From Paenibacillus sp. W2I17 (GTDB taxonomy: Bacteria; Bacillota; Bacilli; Paenibacillales; Paenibacillaceae), in assembly GCF_030815985.1 (NCBI RefSeq), contig NZ_JAUSXM010000001.1:3472001-3536000 (forward strand): DNA of 64,000 nt, given 5' to 3'. Under the pieces are notes generated by a model that saw only the letters and a program-made list of their open reading frames with translations, ran no database searches and was not told where the DNA came from. Made by a program: the position numbers and the translations under genes. This document shows, one piece after another, positions 7,280 through 16,550 of the stretch (positions are counted from its first letter, which is position 1; every line of letters starts with the position of its first letter).

Positions 7280-8494
7280 TTAACCATTTATGATATTGGC
7301 TGTTATTATAATTATCGCTATAGTGATGGGTGTCCCTGCAAAGATAACACCGTTTTGTGACGAAAAAAACAACCTTTCCGCACTTACACTGTATGAGTTT
7401 CCTGGTTGGATGATCCCGTTTATATAAAGATTATTGAAACTAGTAATTCCACCCCCGGCAAATTCGGTTATGCTACCGCCATCGTCATTCGTGAATTCTG
7501 TGGCAGGAATTATAACCGAGTTCGACAAATCCAGATCGGTGTCCGGAAAATAGAAGTAACGGTTTGCCGTAGGAATGATTTCAATTCCGGGTACGGTGCC
7601 CGGCGGACCTTGCTCACCTGGGGGACCCGTTGGTCCTTGGACTCCGGGAGTTCCCGGTTGACCCGGCTCACCTTGAGGGCCCGCTGGGCCTTGCGCTCCC
7701 GGAACTCCGGGTTGACCCGGTTCACCTTGAGGACCGGCCGGGCCTTGCGCTCCGGGAACTCCCGGTTGACCCGGCTCACCCTGAGGACCAACAGGGCCTT
7801 GCGCTCCGGGAAGCCCCGCTTGACCTGGCTCACCCTGAGGACCAGTGGGACCCTGCGCTCCGGGAAGCCCCAATTGACCCGGTTCACCTTGAGGGCCTGC
7901 GGGACCCTGCGCTCCGGGAAGCCCCAATTGACCCGGTTCACCTTGAGGGCCTGCGGGACCCTGCGCTCCGGGAAGCCCCAATTGACCCGGTTCACCTTGA
8001 GGGCCTGCGGGACCCTGCGCTCCGGGAAGCCCCAATTGACCCGGTTCACCTTGAGGGCCTGCGGGACCCTGCGCTCCGGGAAGCCCCGCTTGACCCAGCC
8101 CGCCGTGAGGGCCAGCGGGACCTTGCGCTCCCGGAACTCCCGGTTGACCCGGCTCGCCGTGAGGGCCAGCGGGGCCTTGGGCACCTGCCACACCTTGCGT
8201 TCCAGGGAGACTCACCGTCTCCAATTCATGTTGTCTCAAAGGAGCAAGCAGGGGGGCGGGCTCACAACATATCGGGTTGCTGCCTCCCCCTCTCGGTAAT
8301 GCAATGACTTTTTTGTCACGGACCATTTTCTGTGATCTTAATGGACGCTTCAGTGAGCAGCGCTTTCTATGATAAGATCTACGGATAATATGGCATTTCT
8401 TTCGTTTTCCCAAGTGTTTGTTTCTACATTTCGGCGTAGAACGACTGGGCCTTAATTTGTTGAGGGTAGCTGTCCTCTTGTTCAGATACTTCAA
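7280..8494 (-). CDS. Collagen-like repeat protein with C-terminal DUF4183 domain (BclA-like)
   Basis: The protein has three parts. The N-terminus (~80 residues) is Arg/Lys/Cys-rich and basic. Then about 220 residues of uninterrupted Gly-X-Y triplets form a collagen-like stalk built on the 18-residue unit [18 protein letters not shown]. The C-terminal ~95 residues are a DUF4183 head ([13 protein letters not shown]) with a hydrophobic end. This matches exosporium filament proteins that trimerise through the head. AAGGAG lies nine bases before TTG 8494, so I chose that start; the frame is open to ATG 8521. Four unit copies are identical at DNA level, so repeat number probably varies between strains. 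Large frames on the opposite strand here are artefacts of the repeat. Confidence 0.85.
   Translation of the reverse strand: MKYLNKRTATLNKLRPSRSTPKCRNKHLGKRKKCHIIRRSYHRKRCSLKRPLRSQKMVRDKKVIALPRGGGSNPICCEPAPLLAPLRQHELETVSLPGTQGVAGAQGPAGPHGEPGQPGVPGAQGPAGPHGGLGQAGLPGAQGPAGPQGEPGQLGLPGAQGPAGPQGEPGQLGLPGAQGPAGPQGEPGQLGLPGAQGPAGPQGEPGQLGLPGAQGPTGPQGEPGQAGLPGAQGPVGPQGEPGQPGVPGAQGPAGPQGEPGQPGVPGAQGPAGPQGEPGQPGTPGVQGPTGPPGEQGPPGTVPGIEIIPTANRYFYFPDTDLDLSNSVIIPATEFTNDDGGSITEFAGGGITSFNNLYINGIIQPGNSYSVSAERLFFSSQNGVIFAGTPITIAIIIITANIING
7871..8086 (-). repeat. 54-bp tandem repeat in the collagen-like gene
   Basis: A 54-bp unit starting CAATTGACCCGG recurs at 7871, 7925, 7979 and 8033 with no visible difference. 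Diverged copies extend on both sides from about 7600 to 8200. Each unit encodes 18 residues (six Gly-X-Y triplets), so changes in copy number keep the frame. Confidence 0.9.
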
Positions 8495-8594
8495 TATGGT
8501 CATCTCCTTAGGCCAAGGCACACAGTATATATGCCCTATACTATGTCCTTAGCACATTCGGAGAGTGTGCGAATAACTATGAGGGAAGCCCAAT

Positions 8595-8634
8595 AAAAAA
8601 GACAAGAGTCCTGCTATAGTTGTCCTTTGTCTTG
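8595..8634 (-). terminator. terminator after the PadR operon
   Basis: On the minus strand AAGACAA and TTGTCTT pair across a loop of about 24 bases, followed by TTTT. It lies about 45 bases after the stop of the membrane protein gene. Confidence 0.55.
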
Positions 8635-8678
8635 CCAGCATGGCTTCATTGTCTAATTATGGGGGAAGCTGAATACCC

Positions 8679-9569
8679 TTATGAAGCGGAGCTCAATTTC
8701 CTTTTTGCCGTCCAATAGCTCCAGCCTTGTAATACTACAAACAACGCTACCGCCATGGTCAAACTCATCCCCATCTCCACCACTCGCTGCATATTCCCAT
8801 TCAGGAAAACGCTGTCCCCCTGAGTTACCGCGGAACTGAACTGCTCTGAGGCGAAAAATACATAATAAAGACTAAACATCAGCATATGAACAAAGGTATA
8901 CATGATGGAAAAGGCAAAAGGAAGAATGGATATATACTTATTTTTACTTATCGCAAACATAATGAGTCCCTGTGCACCCAAGCACATAGAGGCGAATAAG
9001 GTGGACTCCAATCCACCAGACGTATGGAGCACGCCACTAAAAAATAACTTTTCAAACATATTAAACGTAAGTCCTTCACCCCAATAATGATACATCGTCT
9101 GAAAATAAGCTTGCAGATACCCTAAACTGAATAACAGGGGCACAGATAACAGGCAAAGGCGATCCACACGTTTGCGTGTAAATACAAGACAGGCACCTAG
9201 CGCACATACCGTAATCCAAAAAATAGGCATTAATTCGATATACCGATTATGCACACCATATCGATTCGCGATTAGTCCACCCGCAAGTGTTACAATGAAC
9301 AGGAACAAACTTGCTAAGGCACAGCCAAAAATCATTTTCATGTTGAATCCATACGTTTCTTTGGTTACCGTTCTGCGCAGTTCTGAGATAGAGCCAAATT
9401 GTTGAATGGAACGTTCGATGGCCTTCGTCTCTCCCAACCCCTGGCGCTTCAGATGATCCACCGAGGAATAGAGATGAGCAGCCATTTCTTCTCTCCACTC
9501 AGACTTTTCCCTCTTCGTTAAAAACGTAAATCGAAGTACTTGATCCAAATACTGTTCAATGACTTCCAT
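8679..9569 (-). CDS. Membrane protein with N-terminal permease-prefix-like domain, PadR partner
   Basis: The N-terminal ~85 residues form a soluble helical domain (YLDQVLRFTFLTKREKSEWR, then AIERSIQQFG) of the kind found next to PadR regulators. About six to seven membrane segments follow. ATG 9569 is chosen because GGGAGGGGATC precedes it; an upstream ATG at 9596 has no such site. The start lies inside the end of the PadR gene (14-base overlap), so expression is coupled. In such pairs PadR controls the membrane protein in response to envelope stress or drugs; here that is inferred from context. Confidence 0.75.
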   Translation of the reverse strand: MEVIEQYLDQVLRFTFLTKREKSEWREEMAAHLYSSVDHLKRQGLGETKAIERSIQQFGSISELRRTVTKETYGFNMKMIFGCALASLFLFIVTLAGGLIANRYGVHNRYIELMPIFWITVCALGACLVFTRKRVDRLCLLSVPLLFSLGYLQAYFQTMYHYWGEGLTFNMFEKLFFSGVLHTSGGLESTLFASMCLGAQGLIMFAISKNKYISILPFAFSIMYTFVHMLMFSLYYVFFASEQFSSAVTQGDSVFLNGNMQRVVEMGMSLTMAVALFVVLQGWSYWTAKRKLSSAS

Positions 9570-9900
9570 GCAGATCCCCTCCCAAGAATATATCAATAAT
9601 CTTGATGTTCTCCCTCCATGATGTCCTCAATGTGTTGAGCTGAGTTTGGCCATCCGGGGTGATTCGGTAATATCTCCGCCGTGGTCCACTAATTTGCTCT
9701 CCCCAATAACCCTCTATGTATCCGTTAGCCTCCATACGTTTCAGTGCCGGATACAGTGTGCCTTCTTTTAGATCAAACTGACCATTGGTCTCGTCATTCA
9801 CCGTTCTGGATATTTCGTATCCATATGCATCCTGCTTATTCAGTACAGACAGTACAATTCCATCGATGTATCCTTTGATCATTTCGTTTCTCAGCTTCAC
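9556..9900 (-). CDS. PadR-family transcriptional regulator
   Basis: The protein of about 114 residues has the PadR winged helix: MIKGYIDGIVLSVLNKQDAY, GYEISRTV, the wing motif LKEGTLYPALKRMEANGYI, and GPRRRYYRIT followed by a C-terminal dimerisation helix. PadR proteins repress their own operon until a ligand or stress releases them. The GTG start at 9900 has AGGTGG close upstream; ATG 9882 is an alternative and the frame is open to 9945. It is the first gene of a two-gene unit with the membrane protein. Confidence 0.88.
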   Translation of the reverse strand: MKLRNEMIKGYIDGIVLSVLNKQDAYGYEISRTVNDETNGQFDLKEGTLYPALKRMEANGYIEGYWGEQISGPRRRYYRITPDGQTQLNTLRTSWRENIKIIDIFLGGDLHGSH

Positions 9901-9928
9901 ACACCACCTACTATGCAATTCTATGTAG

Positions 9929-10240
9929 TTAAGCATAACAAACAAATATTGTAAAAAGCAATCTCATGGAGCCGATTGTCTCAAAATAAATCTCATTCAG
10001 CGTTGCAAGCAACGCTATGAACCCGGAACCGGTAACTCCGGCAGCACCTTTGGAGATCAGCATCAGCACACCGAGCATTACCAGCACCTGGGTAATGGAA
10101 AGCTCCACCCCATATGCCTGAGCCATGAACATCTTCAGCTCAGGTAGATCAAACCCATCATTTTACCGATGGAGAACAGTTAGCCTACGCCGAAATTGCC
10201 AATCGTATACACCATGGCCCAGAAGGTTCATTTACAACTT
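9929..10240 (-). pseudogene. remnant of a dicarboxylate/glutamate:cation symporter (DctA/GltT family)
   Basis: Reading on the minus strand from 10240, one frame gives TFWAMVYTIGNFGVG, a stop, then LFSIGKMMGLIYLS and another stop. A second frame gives MFMAQAYGVELSITQV and LISKGAAGVTGSGFIALLAT. These match, in order, the YTVGKFG helix and the SKGAAGVTGSGF re-entrant hairpin of the DAACS symporter family. The central part, with the substrate-binding segments, is missing, and several stops and frame changes are present. It is a degraded fragment without function. Confidence 0.75.
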
Positions 10241-10705
10241 AGGCATCCAAAAAGGGTTCTCTTCCTTCTCACACCCGGTTAACACGTAGTAAATATGCCC
10301 CTGCTCACTCTTCATCGTACCGATCTCTTTGCAGGTGTCGGTCTTCGTTCCCTGTTTGGAGCCATAGGCATCCCTTGAGTTATCATAAGTCGATTGAATA
10401 GCTGTACCATCATAGATCAATTCCTGGATAATGGGCCCACCTTCAATGGTATACATCGTTACACGAACCTGATCCTGCTGTTTTTTCTTCACATTTTTCA
10501 TAAATGTGTCCCACTTATCTTCGTTCCGTATGCCTCCATGAAGCACAACCACATCCCCGCTTTGCTCCGCTTGCTCTGGATTATGGGGCTCGATAATTTC
10601 TGGGAATGATTTCGTGATTCCGGAAGCACCCGTGGTTGGATCATTTGCCTGATAGGCAGTTAACAGCATTAAAGCTAACGATAAGATAAGCATATTTTTT
10701 CTCAT
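10232..10705 (-). CDS. DUF4362-domain exported protein
   Basis: The 157-residue product starts with a signal-like helix (MRKNMLILSLALMLLTA). The rest resembles the DUF4362 domain of Bacillales lipoproteins (GDVVVLHGGIRNEDKWDTF, then TMYTIEGGPIIQELIYDG and ENPFWMPKL). The expected lipobox cysteine appears as Tyr (LLTAYQA, codon TAT), one base change from TGT, so lipid anchoring is probably lost and the protein may be released or cleaved elsewhere. Its function is unknown. The gene overlaps the symporter remnant at its 3' end. Confidence 0.7.
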   Translation of the reverse strand: MRKNMLILSLALMLLTAYQANDPTTGASGITKSFPEIIEPHNPEQAEQSGDVVVLHGGIRNEDKWDTFMKNVKKKQQDQVRVTMYTIEGGPIIQELIYDGTAIQSTYDNSRDAYGSKQGTKTDTCKEIGTMKSEQGHIYYVLTGCEKEENPFWMPKL

Positions 10706-10824
10706 TCCATCACCTCATGTATGAAACGCTTCAATCTTATCCTTTGTTGCATGATTATTCTTATTTTGTCATTTATCTGTAACTCCCTCGTTGTCCCGAA
10801 CGTACTCTCACACCTACATACAAG

Positions 10825-10892
10825 AAAAACCCTTCGCGCAAGCGATTCAGATCCACGTTCCCATGAACCGATGCCTGCTTGAAGGGGTTTTA
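10825..10892 (-). terminator. terminator after the GH2 gene
   Basis: On the minus strand AAAACCCCTTCAAGC pairs with GCTTGCGCGAAGGGTTTTT (small bulge) across a long loop. It lies directly after the GH2 stop. Confidence 0.6.
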
Positions 10893-10906
10893 TATTTCTA
10901 TCACAT

Positions 10907-13900
10907 TTATTTCTCGAATCGGAACCAGCCGAAGTCAAACTGACTGCCTGGCAGGAAGATAAAGCTTACTTTCTGCTCACCTTTCACCTGTTCAAGTTCA
11001 AACACCCGTTCCTCATATCCACTTGACTGCGTGAACTCAACCAACTGGTTGCTCTGTCCGTCCGCACCTGCGAAGCGAATATGAATCGTATTCTTATCAA
11101 TCGGTGAATGGCCGTAGATCACGAGCTTTGATGTGCCTTCTGCCGTAAAGTCCATGTTTTCAAACTCCAGCGACACGTTGTTCCCGATACCTTCAACACG
11201 GTCACCCTCGATTTTGAACGTATCTCCGTAGAGATGATCACAGGATGCAGCCGCATTCTGTTCAAAGGCCCGACTCTGACGTTCGAAGGAGAAACCTTTA
11301 ATATGAATCTTCTGCTTCAACACAAAACAGATCGACGTGATCCCGCTAAGGCGTTTGGACAATTGGTACGTCTCTTCCTGGTATACATTCCAAATGGACT
11401 CTTTGTCATACACCACATCCGCAATCATCGTACTTCCTTCCTCATCCGGCATACCTTCCCAGATCTGAATGAGGTACTCCTCCGTGGACAACGTAAAGAT
11501 TGGAATGGTAATCGTATCGGAGCCATATGGCCCGAAGTCAATATTACGGAAGCCTACATGCGTCTCTCCGTCGCGACTTGTCGCTACCCCACGTTCGTTG
11601 CCGTTACCAACCTCACCTTTGGTGTAATCGTACAGTCCGCCCGTGATGAAGCCGTATGGATCTTTGTAGGCTGTACCGAGACCGTCCGCCTTGAATTCCA
11701 GCTGGGAGATGAGTTTCGTTTTGTCCGTACCGTTGGTACTGGTTGCGCGAAGCCGGAACTCCCCGTCACCTATAGCCGATACCCTCACCGCATGTTGATG
11801 CTCACCGTTGTCGCCCGTTTCTGTTTGAACAGCTTCCACTTTGGCAATGTTGGACTCGATCCCCGCATCGTTCACAACGGCCCACTCGATATCGCAATAG
11901 GAGGTGTTCTCCGGATACAGCTTGGCGGTTACGACCAGCTCCGGGTTAGATGGATCGAGCAACTGTCCTGCAGCACTGATGATCTCGATTTTCCGCAAAG
12001 GAATCTCATGAGCATTCCCCGTAAGCACTGGACGTTCTTCATTGTTCATGAAGACAGGTTGTACTTGCTTCTCATCAACCAGTTCCGCATCCATAATACG
12101 CGATTCAAACTCAGCTACAGCCCCTTCCAAACCTTCGGAAGAAACTTCAATCCGTACCGTTCCAGCTTCATTTGTCGCTCCGATGATCGCCATCAGCTTG
12201 CCGCTGAACAGTCTTCTGCTCAACCCTTTGTATGGATCATAGTCCGTGCTGTCCCCATTATCCAGACCCAGCAATCGTCCTGCACCCGTCACCTGAACTT
12301 GCACGCGGTTATTCGCATTGTGAACCGGATTACCCGCCTTATCTTCAACATCAATTTCTACAAAAATGAGGTCTGTACCATTCGCTTGCAGCTGCTCCCG
12401 GTCCGCTTGCAGACGGATTTTCTTCGCATCCGTATAGGATCTTTGCACATCGGTTGCAATGATCTGGCCGTTCTCATCATAAGCGATCGCTTTTAGCTCG
12501 CCCTCTTCGTACGGCACTTTCCACCAGCCAGACAGCTGTGTTCCATTAGCATGATCGATATCGTACGTACCAATGGTTTTACCGTTGAGTTGCAACTCAA
12601 TCTTCGGTGCGTTGCTGCACACGCGTACATCAATGATCTGACCCGGGCTGAAATCCCAATAAGGGAACAGGTGAACCATCGGACTTTTCTTATAATCCGT
12701 CCAAGCCGCTTGGTAGATGTAATAGGAGTCTTTCGGGAATGTTGCGGTATCCAGCTGTCCAAAATACGAATTCTTCGTATGATACGGTGTCGGCTCTCCG
12801 ATATAATCGAATCCAGTCCACAGGAATTGACCCAGCGAATAAGGTGTATCCCGCTCTGCCAAAATGCAATATTCTGCCGACTTCGCGCCCCAGCTCGTCG
12901 TACTGTTACCCAAAGCCGAGCACTGCTCGTCATCATCTGCCAGAATCGGCTGTTCGAATGGGAAGTGATAAATGCCACGGCTCTGCACCACAGAAGACGT
13001 CTCACTACCATAGATGATCCAGTCCGGATGTTCTTCATGATGTTTGTCGTAATATTTTTCCGCGTAGTTGTAACCTGCCAGCTTCACGATATCCGCGCAT
13101 TTTTGTGCATTTTCCCAAGGCATATAGTTCGAACCTATCGTCACGCCAGCATTACCTTTCGGATCAAATTCCAGCACATAGTCCATTAACATGCGAGTTA
13201 CTTCCTGTCCACGCTCATCCGCATGGGTATCATAGATTTCATTCCCGATACTCCACATGATCAGGCTGGCATGGTTACGGTCGCGCTTCACCCAACTCTT
13301 CACATCCGTATGCACCCACTCCGGGAAAAATCTCGCATAGTCGTATGGCGTTTTGGCACGTTCCCACATATCAAAGGCTTCAGACACAACCAGCATACCC
13401 ATCTCATCCGCGAGTTCCATGAACTCTTTGGCAGGCATATTATGCGCGGTGCGGATAGCGTTAACGCCCATTTCTTTGAGCAAAACAAATCTTCTACGCA
13501 GTGCCGTTAGGTTAAAAGCAGCCCCCAGCGCTCCGAGATCATGGTGTTCACACACACCGTTCAATTTCATCTTGACTCCGTTCAGGTGGAACCCTTCATT
13601 GGCATCCAGCTTGATATCCCGGAATCCAATACGCTGTGATACCGATTCAACTGTCCGATCTTCCTGATCATCCGAGATCAATCGCAGCTCTGTCACCAGT
13701 TCATACAGATGCGGTGCATCCGGGCTCCACAGGTTAGGATTCACAACAATAAGTTGTTGGCTATCTGTCGCTGCAACCGCTTTTTCAACCACCGAAGCCG
13801 TAACATTCGCTTGGCTGGATGCCACCACCTGACCTTCATACCGGATCGTATGCACCAGCTCTGCCTGCTGATTCTGTTCAAGGTTCAGCTCCGTATCCAC

Positions 13901-14389
13901 TTCCACCTGCCAGCCATTCGGCTGCTGATTAATGGATACATAGATTCCATCCGTAACAATATGGTTGCGGTCTCTCGTTTTCAGCCACACATGGCGATAG
14001 ATTCCGGCCCCGGAATACCATCTGCTGTTCGGGCTCTGATGCACTACTTTGACCACAATCTCATTGTCGCCTTCCACCAGTGCATTCGTGATCTCATGTT
14101 CAAAAGCAGAATATCCATACTTCCACTCCCCAACCAGATGTCCGTTCACATACACCGAAGAATCCATGTATACGCCATCAAAACAGAGCAGAAGCTGCTG
14201 CTCATCCTTCGTGTAATGGAACGTCTTGCGGTACCATCCAATGCTGTCCTCATACAGTTCAAGCGTATTATATATCAGCCAATCATGGGGAAGTTCCACA
14301 GGTTCATACACCAGACCCGCAGGTTCCGTAACATCCAGCTTACTTTTCGCAAATTGCCATCCATCATTAAAAAGTCTCTTCTGATTCAT
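10907..14389 (-). CDS. Large glycoside hydrolase family 2 enzyme, probable beta-galactosidase
   Basis: The 1160-residue protein has the GH2 order: sugar-binding jelly roll (1-200, with SRWYSGAGIYRHVWL), Ig-like domain (200-265), TIM barrel (265-560), then C-terminal beta domains and a carbohydrate-binding-like end. Glu384 in WSIGNE is the expected acid/base and Glu463 in YGSETSS the expected nucleophile. There is no signal peptide, so it should act in the cytoplasm on imported oligosaccharides. Beta-galactosidase is the closest reading, but GH2 also includes glucuronidases and related enzymes, so the substrate is uncertain. ATG 14389 follows AAGTGAGAATCTACC. A CcpA-type site and an inverted repeat lie upstream. 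It is a single-gene unit with its own terminator. Confidence 0.88.
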   Translation of the reverse strand: MNQKRLFNDGWQFAKSKLDVTEPAGLVYEPVELPHDWLIYNTLELYEDSIGWYRKTFHYTKDEQQLLLCFDGVYMDSSVYVNGHLVGEWKYGYSAFEHEITNALVEGDNEIVVKVVHQSPNSRWYSGAGIYRHVWLKTRDRNHIVTDGIYVSINQQPNGWQVEVDTELNLEQNQQAELVHTIRYEGQVVASSQANVTASVVEKAVAATDSQQLIVVNPNLWSPDAPHLYELVTELRLISDDQEDRTVESVSQRIGFRDIKLDANEGFHLNGVKMKLNGVCEHHDLGALGAAFNLTALRRRFVLLKEMGVNAIRTAHNMPAKEFMELADEMGMLVVSEAFDMWERAKTPYDYARFFPEWVHTDVKSWVKRDRNHASLIMWSIGNEIYDTHADERGQEVTRMLMDYVLEFDPKGNAGVTIGSNYMPWENAQKCADIVKLAGYNYAEKYYDKHHEEHPDWIIYGSETSSVVQSRGIYHFPFEQPILADDDEQCSALGNSTTSWGAKSAEYCILAERDTPYSLGQFLWTGFDYIGEPTPYHTKNSYFGQLDTATFPKDSYYIYQAAWTDYKKSPMVHLFPYWDFSPGQIIDVRVCSNAPKIELQLNGKTIGTYDIDHANGTQLSGWWKVPYEEGELKAIAYDENGQIIATDVQRSYTDAKKIRLQADREQLQANGTDLIFVEIDVEDKAGNPVHNANNRVQVQVTGAGRLLGLDNGDSTDYDPYKGLSRRLFSGKLMAIIGATNEAGTVRIEVSSEGLEGAVAEFESRIMDAELVDEKQVQPVFMNNEERPVLTGNAHEIPLRKIEIISAAGQLLDPSNPELVVTAKLYPENTSYCDIEWAVVNDAGIESNIAKVEAVQTETGDNGEHQHAVRVSAIGDGEFRLRATSTNGTDKTKLISQLEFKADGLGTAYKDPYGFITGGLYDYTKGEVGNGNERGVATSRDGETHVGFRNIDFGPYGSDTITIPIFTLSTEEYLIQIWEGMPDEEGSTMIADVVYDKESIWNVYQEETYQLSKRLSGITSICFVLKQKIHIKGFSFERQSRAFEQNAAASCDHLYGDTFKIEGDRVEGIGNNVSLEFENMDFTAEGTSKLVIYGHSPIDKNTIHIRFAGADGQSNQLVEFTQSSGYEERVFELEQVKGEQKVSFIFLPGSQFDFGWFRFEK

Positions 14390-14419
14390 GGTAGATTCTC
14401 ACTTTCTTGAAGTAAATTA

Positions 14420-14433
14420 TGATTGCGGTTACA
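14420..14433 (-). promoter_or_regulatory. candidate cre (CcpA) site upstream of the GH2 gene
   Basis: TGTAACCGCAATCA matches the cre consensus TGNAARCGNWWWCA at 13 of 14 positions, 31 bases before the GH2 start codon. Carbon catabolite repression is the likely meaning. Confidence 0.5.
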
Positions 14434-14451
14434 ACAGTAGTGTCACTTTTT

Positions 14452-14467
14452 CCGAAAACCTTTTCGG
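14452..14467 (-). promoter_or_regulatory. inverted repeat in the GH2 upstream region
   Basis: CCGAAAA and TTTTCGG flank two bases, forming a seven-pair dyad about 65 bases before the start codon. It could be an operator for an unlinked regulator. The rest of 14468-14608 shows no gene. Confidence 0.35.
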
Positions 14468-14608
14468 TAATACACAAGTATGACTATAACACATAACCCG
14501 ATTATACCATCAGTCTCTTTCCTATACCTCCATTTCATAAGATTTTTTAGCCACAATGATGAACGTTTTATTCCCTCCAAGCATTGTACCTTTCGATAAC
14601 TACAAACC

Positions 14609-14637
14609 AAAAAGGCAACCCGTCAGCCGGGTCACCT
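14609..14637 (-). terminator. terminator of the siderophore operon
   Basis: On the minus strand AAGGTGACCCG and CGGGTTGCCTTTTT form the stem, about 65 bases after the last siderophore synthetase gene. Confidence 0.75.
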
Positions 14638-14702
14638 TCTCTGTTCTATCCTTTAGTGAGCACTTCTTCTCTATACACTCCTGCACCAACACTACTCTAC
14701 TT

Positions 14703-16550
14703 CTATCCCTTGTAAAAAGGGTTCCACCCTATGCCTTTGCCCGATGGCATCGCGCCGGGCACCCCGTCCGCTTCAAGCAGCGGACGGACAACTAACTTCA
14801 CGGGCCACTCCCTGCTCTCGAATATCGCATGAGCGAGCGCGGCCCGGTCGGATTCGGGAAGCTGCACATGTTGCAGCGCTTCCTTCCAAGCCTGCTCCGT
14901 GATCTCCCATAACTTCGTTTCGGGAATGTGGTACACTTCGCTCAATGCCTCCATAATCACAGCCAGATTCACCTGCGTCCCCAAAGACTGCACATAGAAA
15001 ATCAGTTTCTGAATCGTCTCGTTATACAGACTGTTCGAGTAGCCTGGACGAATATGATAGGCAGGGTCTGCAATGCCATGTTTGTCCAGATAAGGCTGAT
15101 GCAGACGCACGGAATCATGATCGCGGAACAAAAGACCCTTTACCTGATTATCCCGTAACACCAGACAGCAGTTCTGACCATGAATCTCAGGTACAACGCC
15201 CACCTTGAACAGACGCATCACGATATCATAAAACGTTGTAGCTATGCTGGTATAGAAGTCGAGGACATCCGCGCTGCTGAGGGTATCCCCCAGAATCTCC
15301 GTTAATAGATGATGCCTTTCCAGATTCACACCCAGTGCGGCCATTGGAATTACTTTATAGGCTTCACACAGCAATTCAGCGGGATACACACGAATCTGTG
15401 CAGCCAGATGCCGGGGATGATCATCGAACAGTCCCATGGATTCTGGCATAAAGCCCCACCAGTTCTGCTCTTCGCACATATACACCTTGTCCTTCAACGT
15501 CTCGTCACAAGCTACAGCTTGCCTTAGCATAAGTTCTCCAGCAAGACCATTCAGAAGTTTGACTACTGGAAGATAACGAGCAGCCCCCAGAGATAGAACA
15601 CTAACCGGTAGCTTAAGCATCCGGGTGGACTCGGTTGATGGGGCCATCGAGCGTAGAGAGGATGTGGCCTGTACGTCGGCCACTTCTATGTCCAATACGA
15701 CAATGCTGCCCTCTTCAATCTCTCCCGTGAAGCGGGGCAGAATCACATGCTGCAATTGCCACGGATGAACAGGCATCGGCAGATATTCATCCAACGTGAT
15801 CCCTTTGCGGGCAAACTCGGCTTCCACTACTCCACGCTGAACATCGTCTAACACGTCCAAAATGGACAACCCATCTTCACACCCTTGCTGAACGGCATCC
15901 AGCCGTATAGCCACCCAGCGCAGCGAAATCGTCTTCCCGAATTCCGCTGCATACCGAGTTACATCTTCTGCGTTGAATCCCACTTTGGCTTTGGACGATG
16001 GGTGGAATGGACGGTCCCGCAATGCCGCAACGCGTTCACCCTTGATAAACCACTCATAAGCAGACGCTGGGACGTTGGCCGACAGATACCGGACTTGTTC
16101 CCAGCCCTGAGAATACTGCTCCACAGCAATATCCAGACTAGCAAGAAACTCCGCCACTCCGGGTTGGCTATAGTCTTCATCTGACAAAGCCTTCTGTAAC
16201 ACCGCACGTCCAACCTCTGCTGGAGAATCAAGGAGAACCCAGCTTCCATCTGTTTTCTCCTCGTAGATCGGTGAACCCTGGACCCACTGAATCCCCTGTC
16301 TCACCCCTTCTTCAACCAGACACAGCACGCCTTGAGTGTGCAATCTATAGCGAGACGCTACATTATGATTATGCTCTTCGCTGTCATACCCCTTGTACAA
16401 TCGACGGAACGGCGCAGGTGCTGCGGCAAAATCAATGAATGGGTGATCCTCCAGTGGGAGTAATTGCTCCGACAAAAATGAATTCATCAGATCCGTCATA
16501 ATCCGGCGTTCAGCGGCTTGCAGACTGGAACGCTTCATCAGTGTTGACAT
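14703..16550 (-). CDS. NIS siderophore synthetase, IucA/IucC family (third of three)
   Basis: NRPS-independent siderophore (NIS) synthetases adenylate a carboxylate such as citrate or 2-oxoglutarate and join it to an amine or alcohol. This 615-residue protein has the ATP-binding block RPFHPSSKAKVGF (about 180-192), the MPVHPWQLQHV motif, ESTRMLKLPVS, EIHGQNCC and FRDHD, followed by a FhuF-like C-terminus. ATG 16550 has GGAGG nine bases upstream and overlaps the decarboxylase gene by 41 bases. It is the last gene of the operon. Which acyl transfer it performs cannot be told from sequence alone; AcsA/AcsC and SbnC are the closest roles by context. Confidence 0.88.
   Translation of the reverse strand: MSTLMKRSSLQAAERRIMTDLMNSFLSEQLLPLEDHPFIDFAAAPAPFRRLYKGYDSEEHNHNVASRYRLHTQGVLCLVEEGVRQGIQWVQGSPIYEEKTDGSWVLLDSPAEVGRAVLQKALSDEDYSQPGVAEFLASLDIAVEQYSQGWEQVRYLSANVPASAYEWFIKGERVAALRDRPFHPSSKAKVGFNAEDVTRYAAEFGKTISLRWVAIRLDAVQQGCEDGLSILDVLDDVQRGVVEAEFARKGITLDEYLPMPVHPWQLQHVILPRFTGEIEEGSIVVLDIEVADVQATSSLRSMAPSTESTRMLKLPVSVLSLGAARYLPVVKLLNGLAGELMLRQAVACDETLKDKVYMCEEQNWWGFMPESMGLFDDHPRHLAAQIRVYPAELLCEAYKVIPMAALGVNLERHHLLTEILGDTLSSADVLDFYTSIATTFYDIVMRLFKVGVVPEIHGQNCCLVLRDNQVKGLLFRDHDSVRLHQPYLDKHGIADPAYHIRPGYSNSLYNETIQKLIFYVQSLGTQVNLAVIMEALSEVYHIPETKLWEITEQAWKEALQHVQLPESDRAALAHAIFESREWPVKLVVRPLLEADGVPGAMPSGKGIGWNPFYKG

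Noticed and set aside
7600..8200. Tandem repeat considered as a CRISPR array
   Set aside because: Units are contiguous and coding, without unique spacers, and no cas genes are present.
7406..8307. Long open frames opposite and in shifted frame to the collagen-like gene (up to ~297 codons)
   Set aside because: They arise because the 54-bp repeat lacks stops in several frames. Their products are Arg/Leu/Pro repeats without start signals, while the Gly-X-Y frame has a clear family match.
10702..10938. 78-codon frame after the GH2 gene
   Set aside because: It spans the terminator hairpin and the GH2 stop and has no ribosome site or protein-like composition.
11234..12496. 420-codon frame opposite the GH2 gene
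   Set aside because: It is antisense to a well-supported enzyme, has no ribosome site and no recognisable domain.
12551..13667. Further antisense frames within the GH2 gene
   Set aside because: Their composition is that of a shadow frame and they fall inside conserved catalytic parts of the enzyme.
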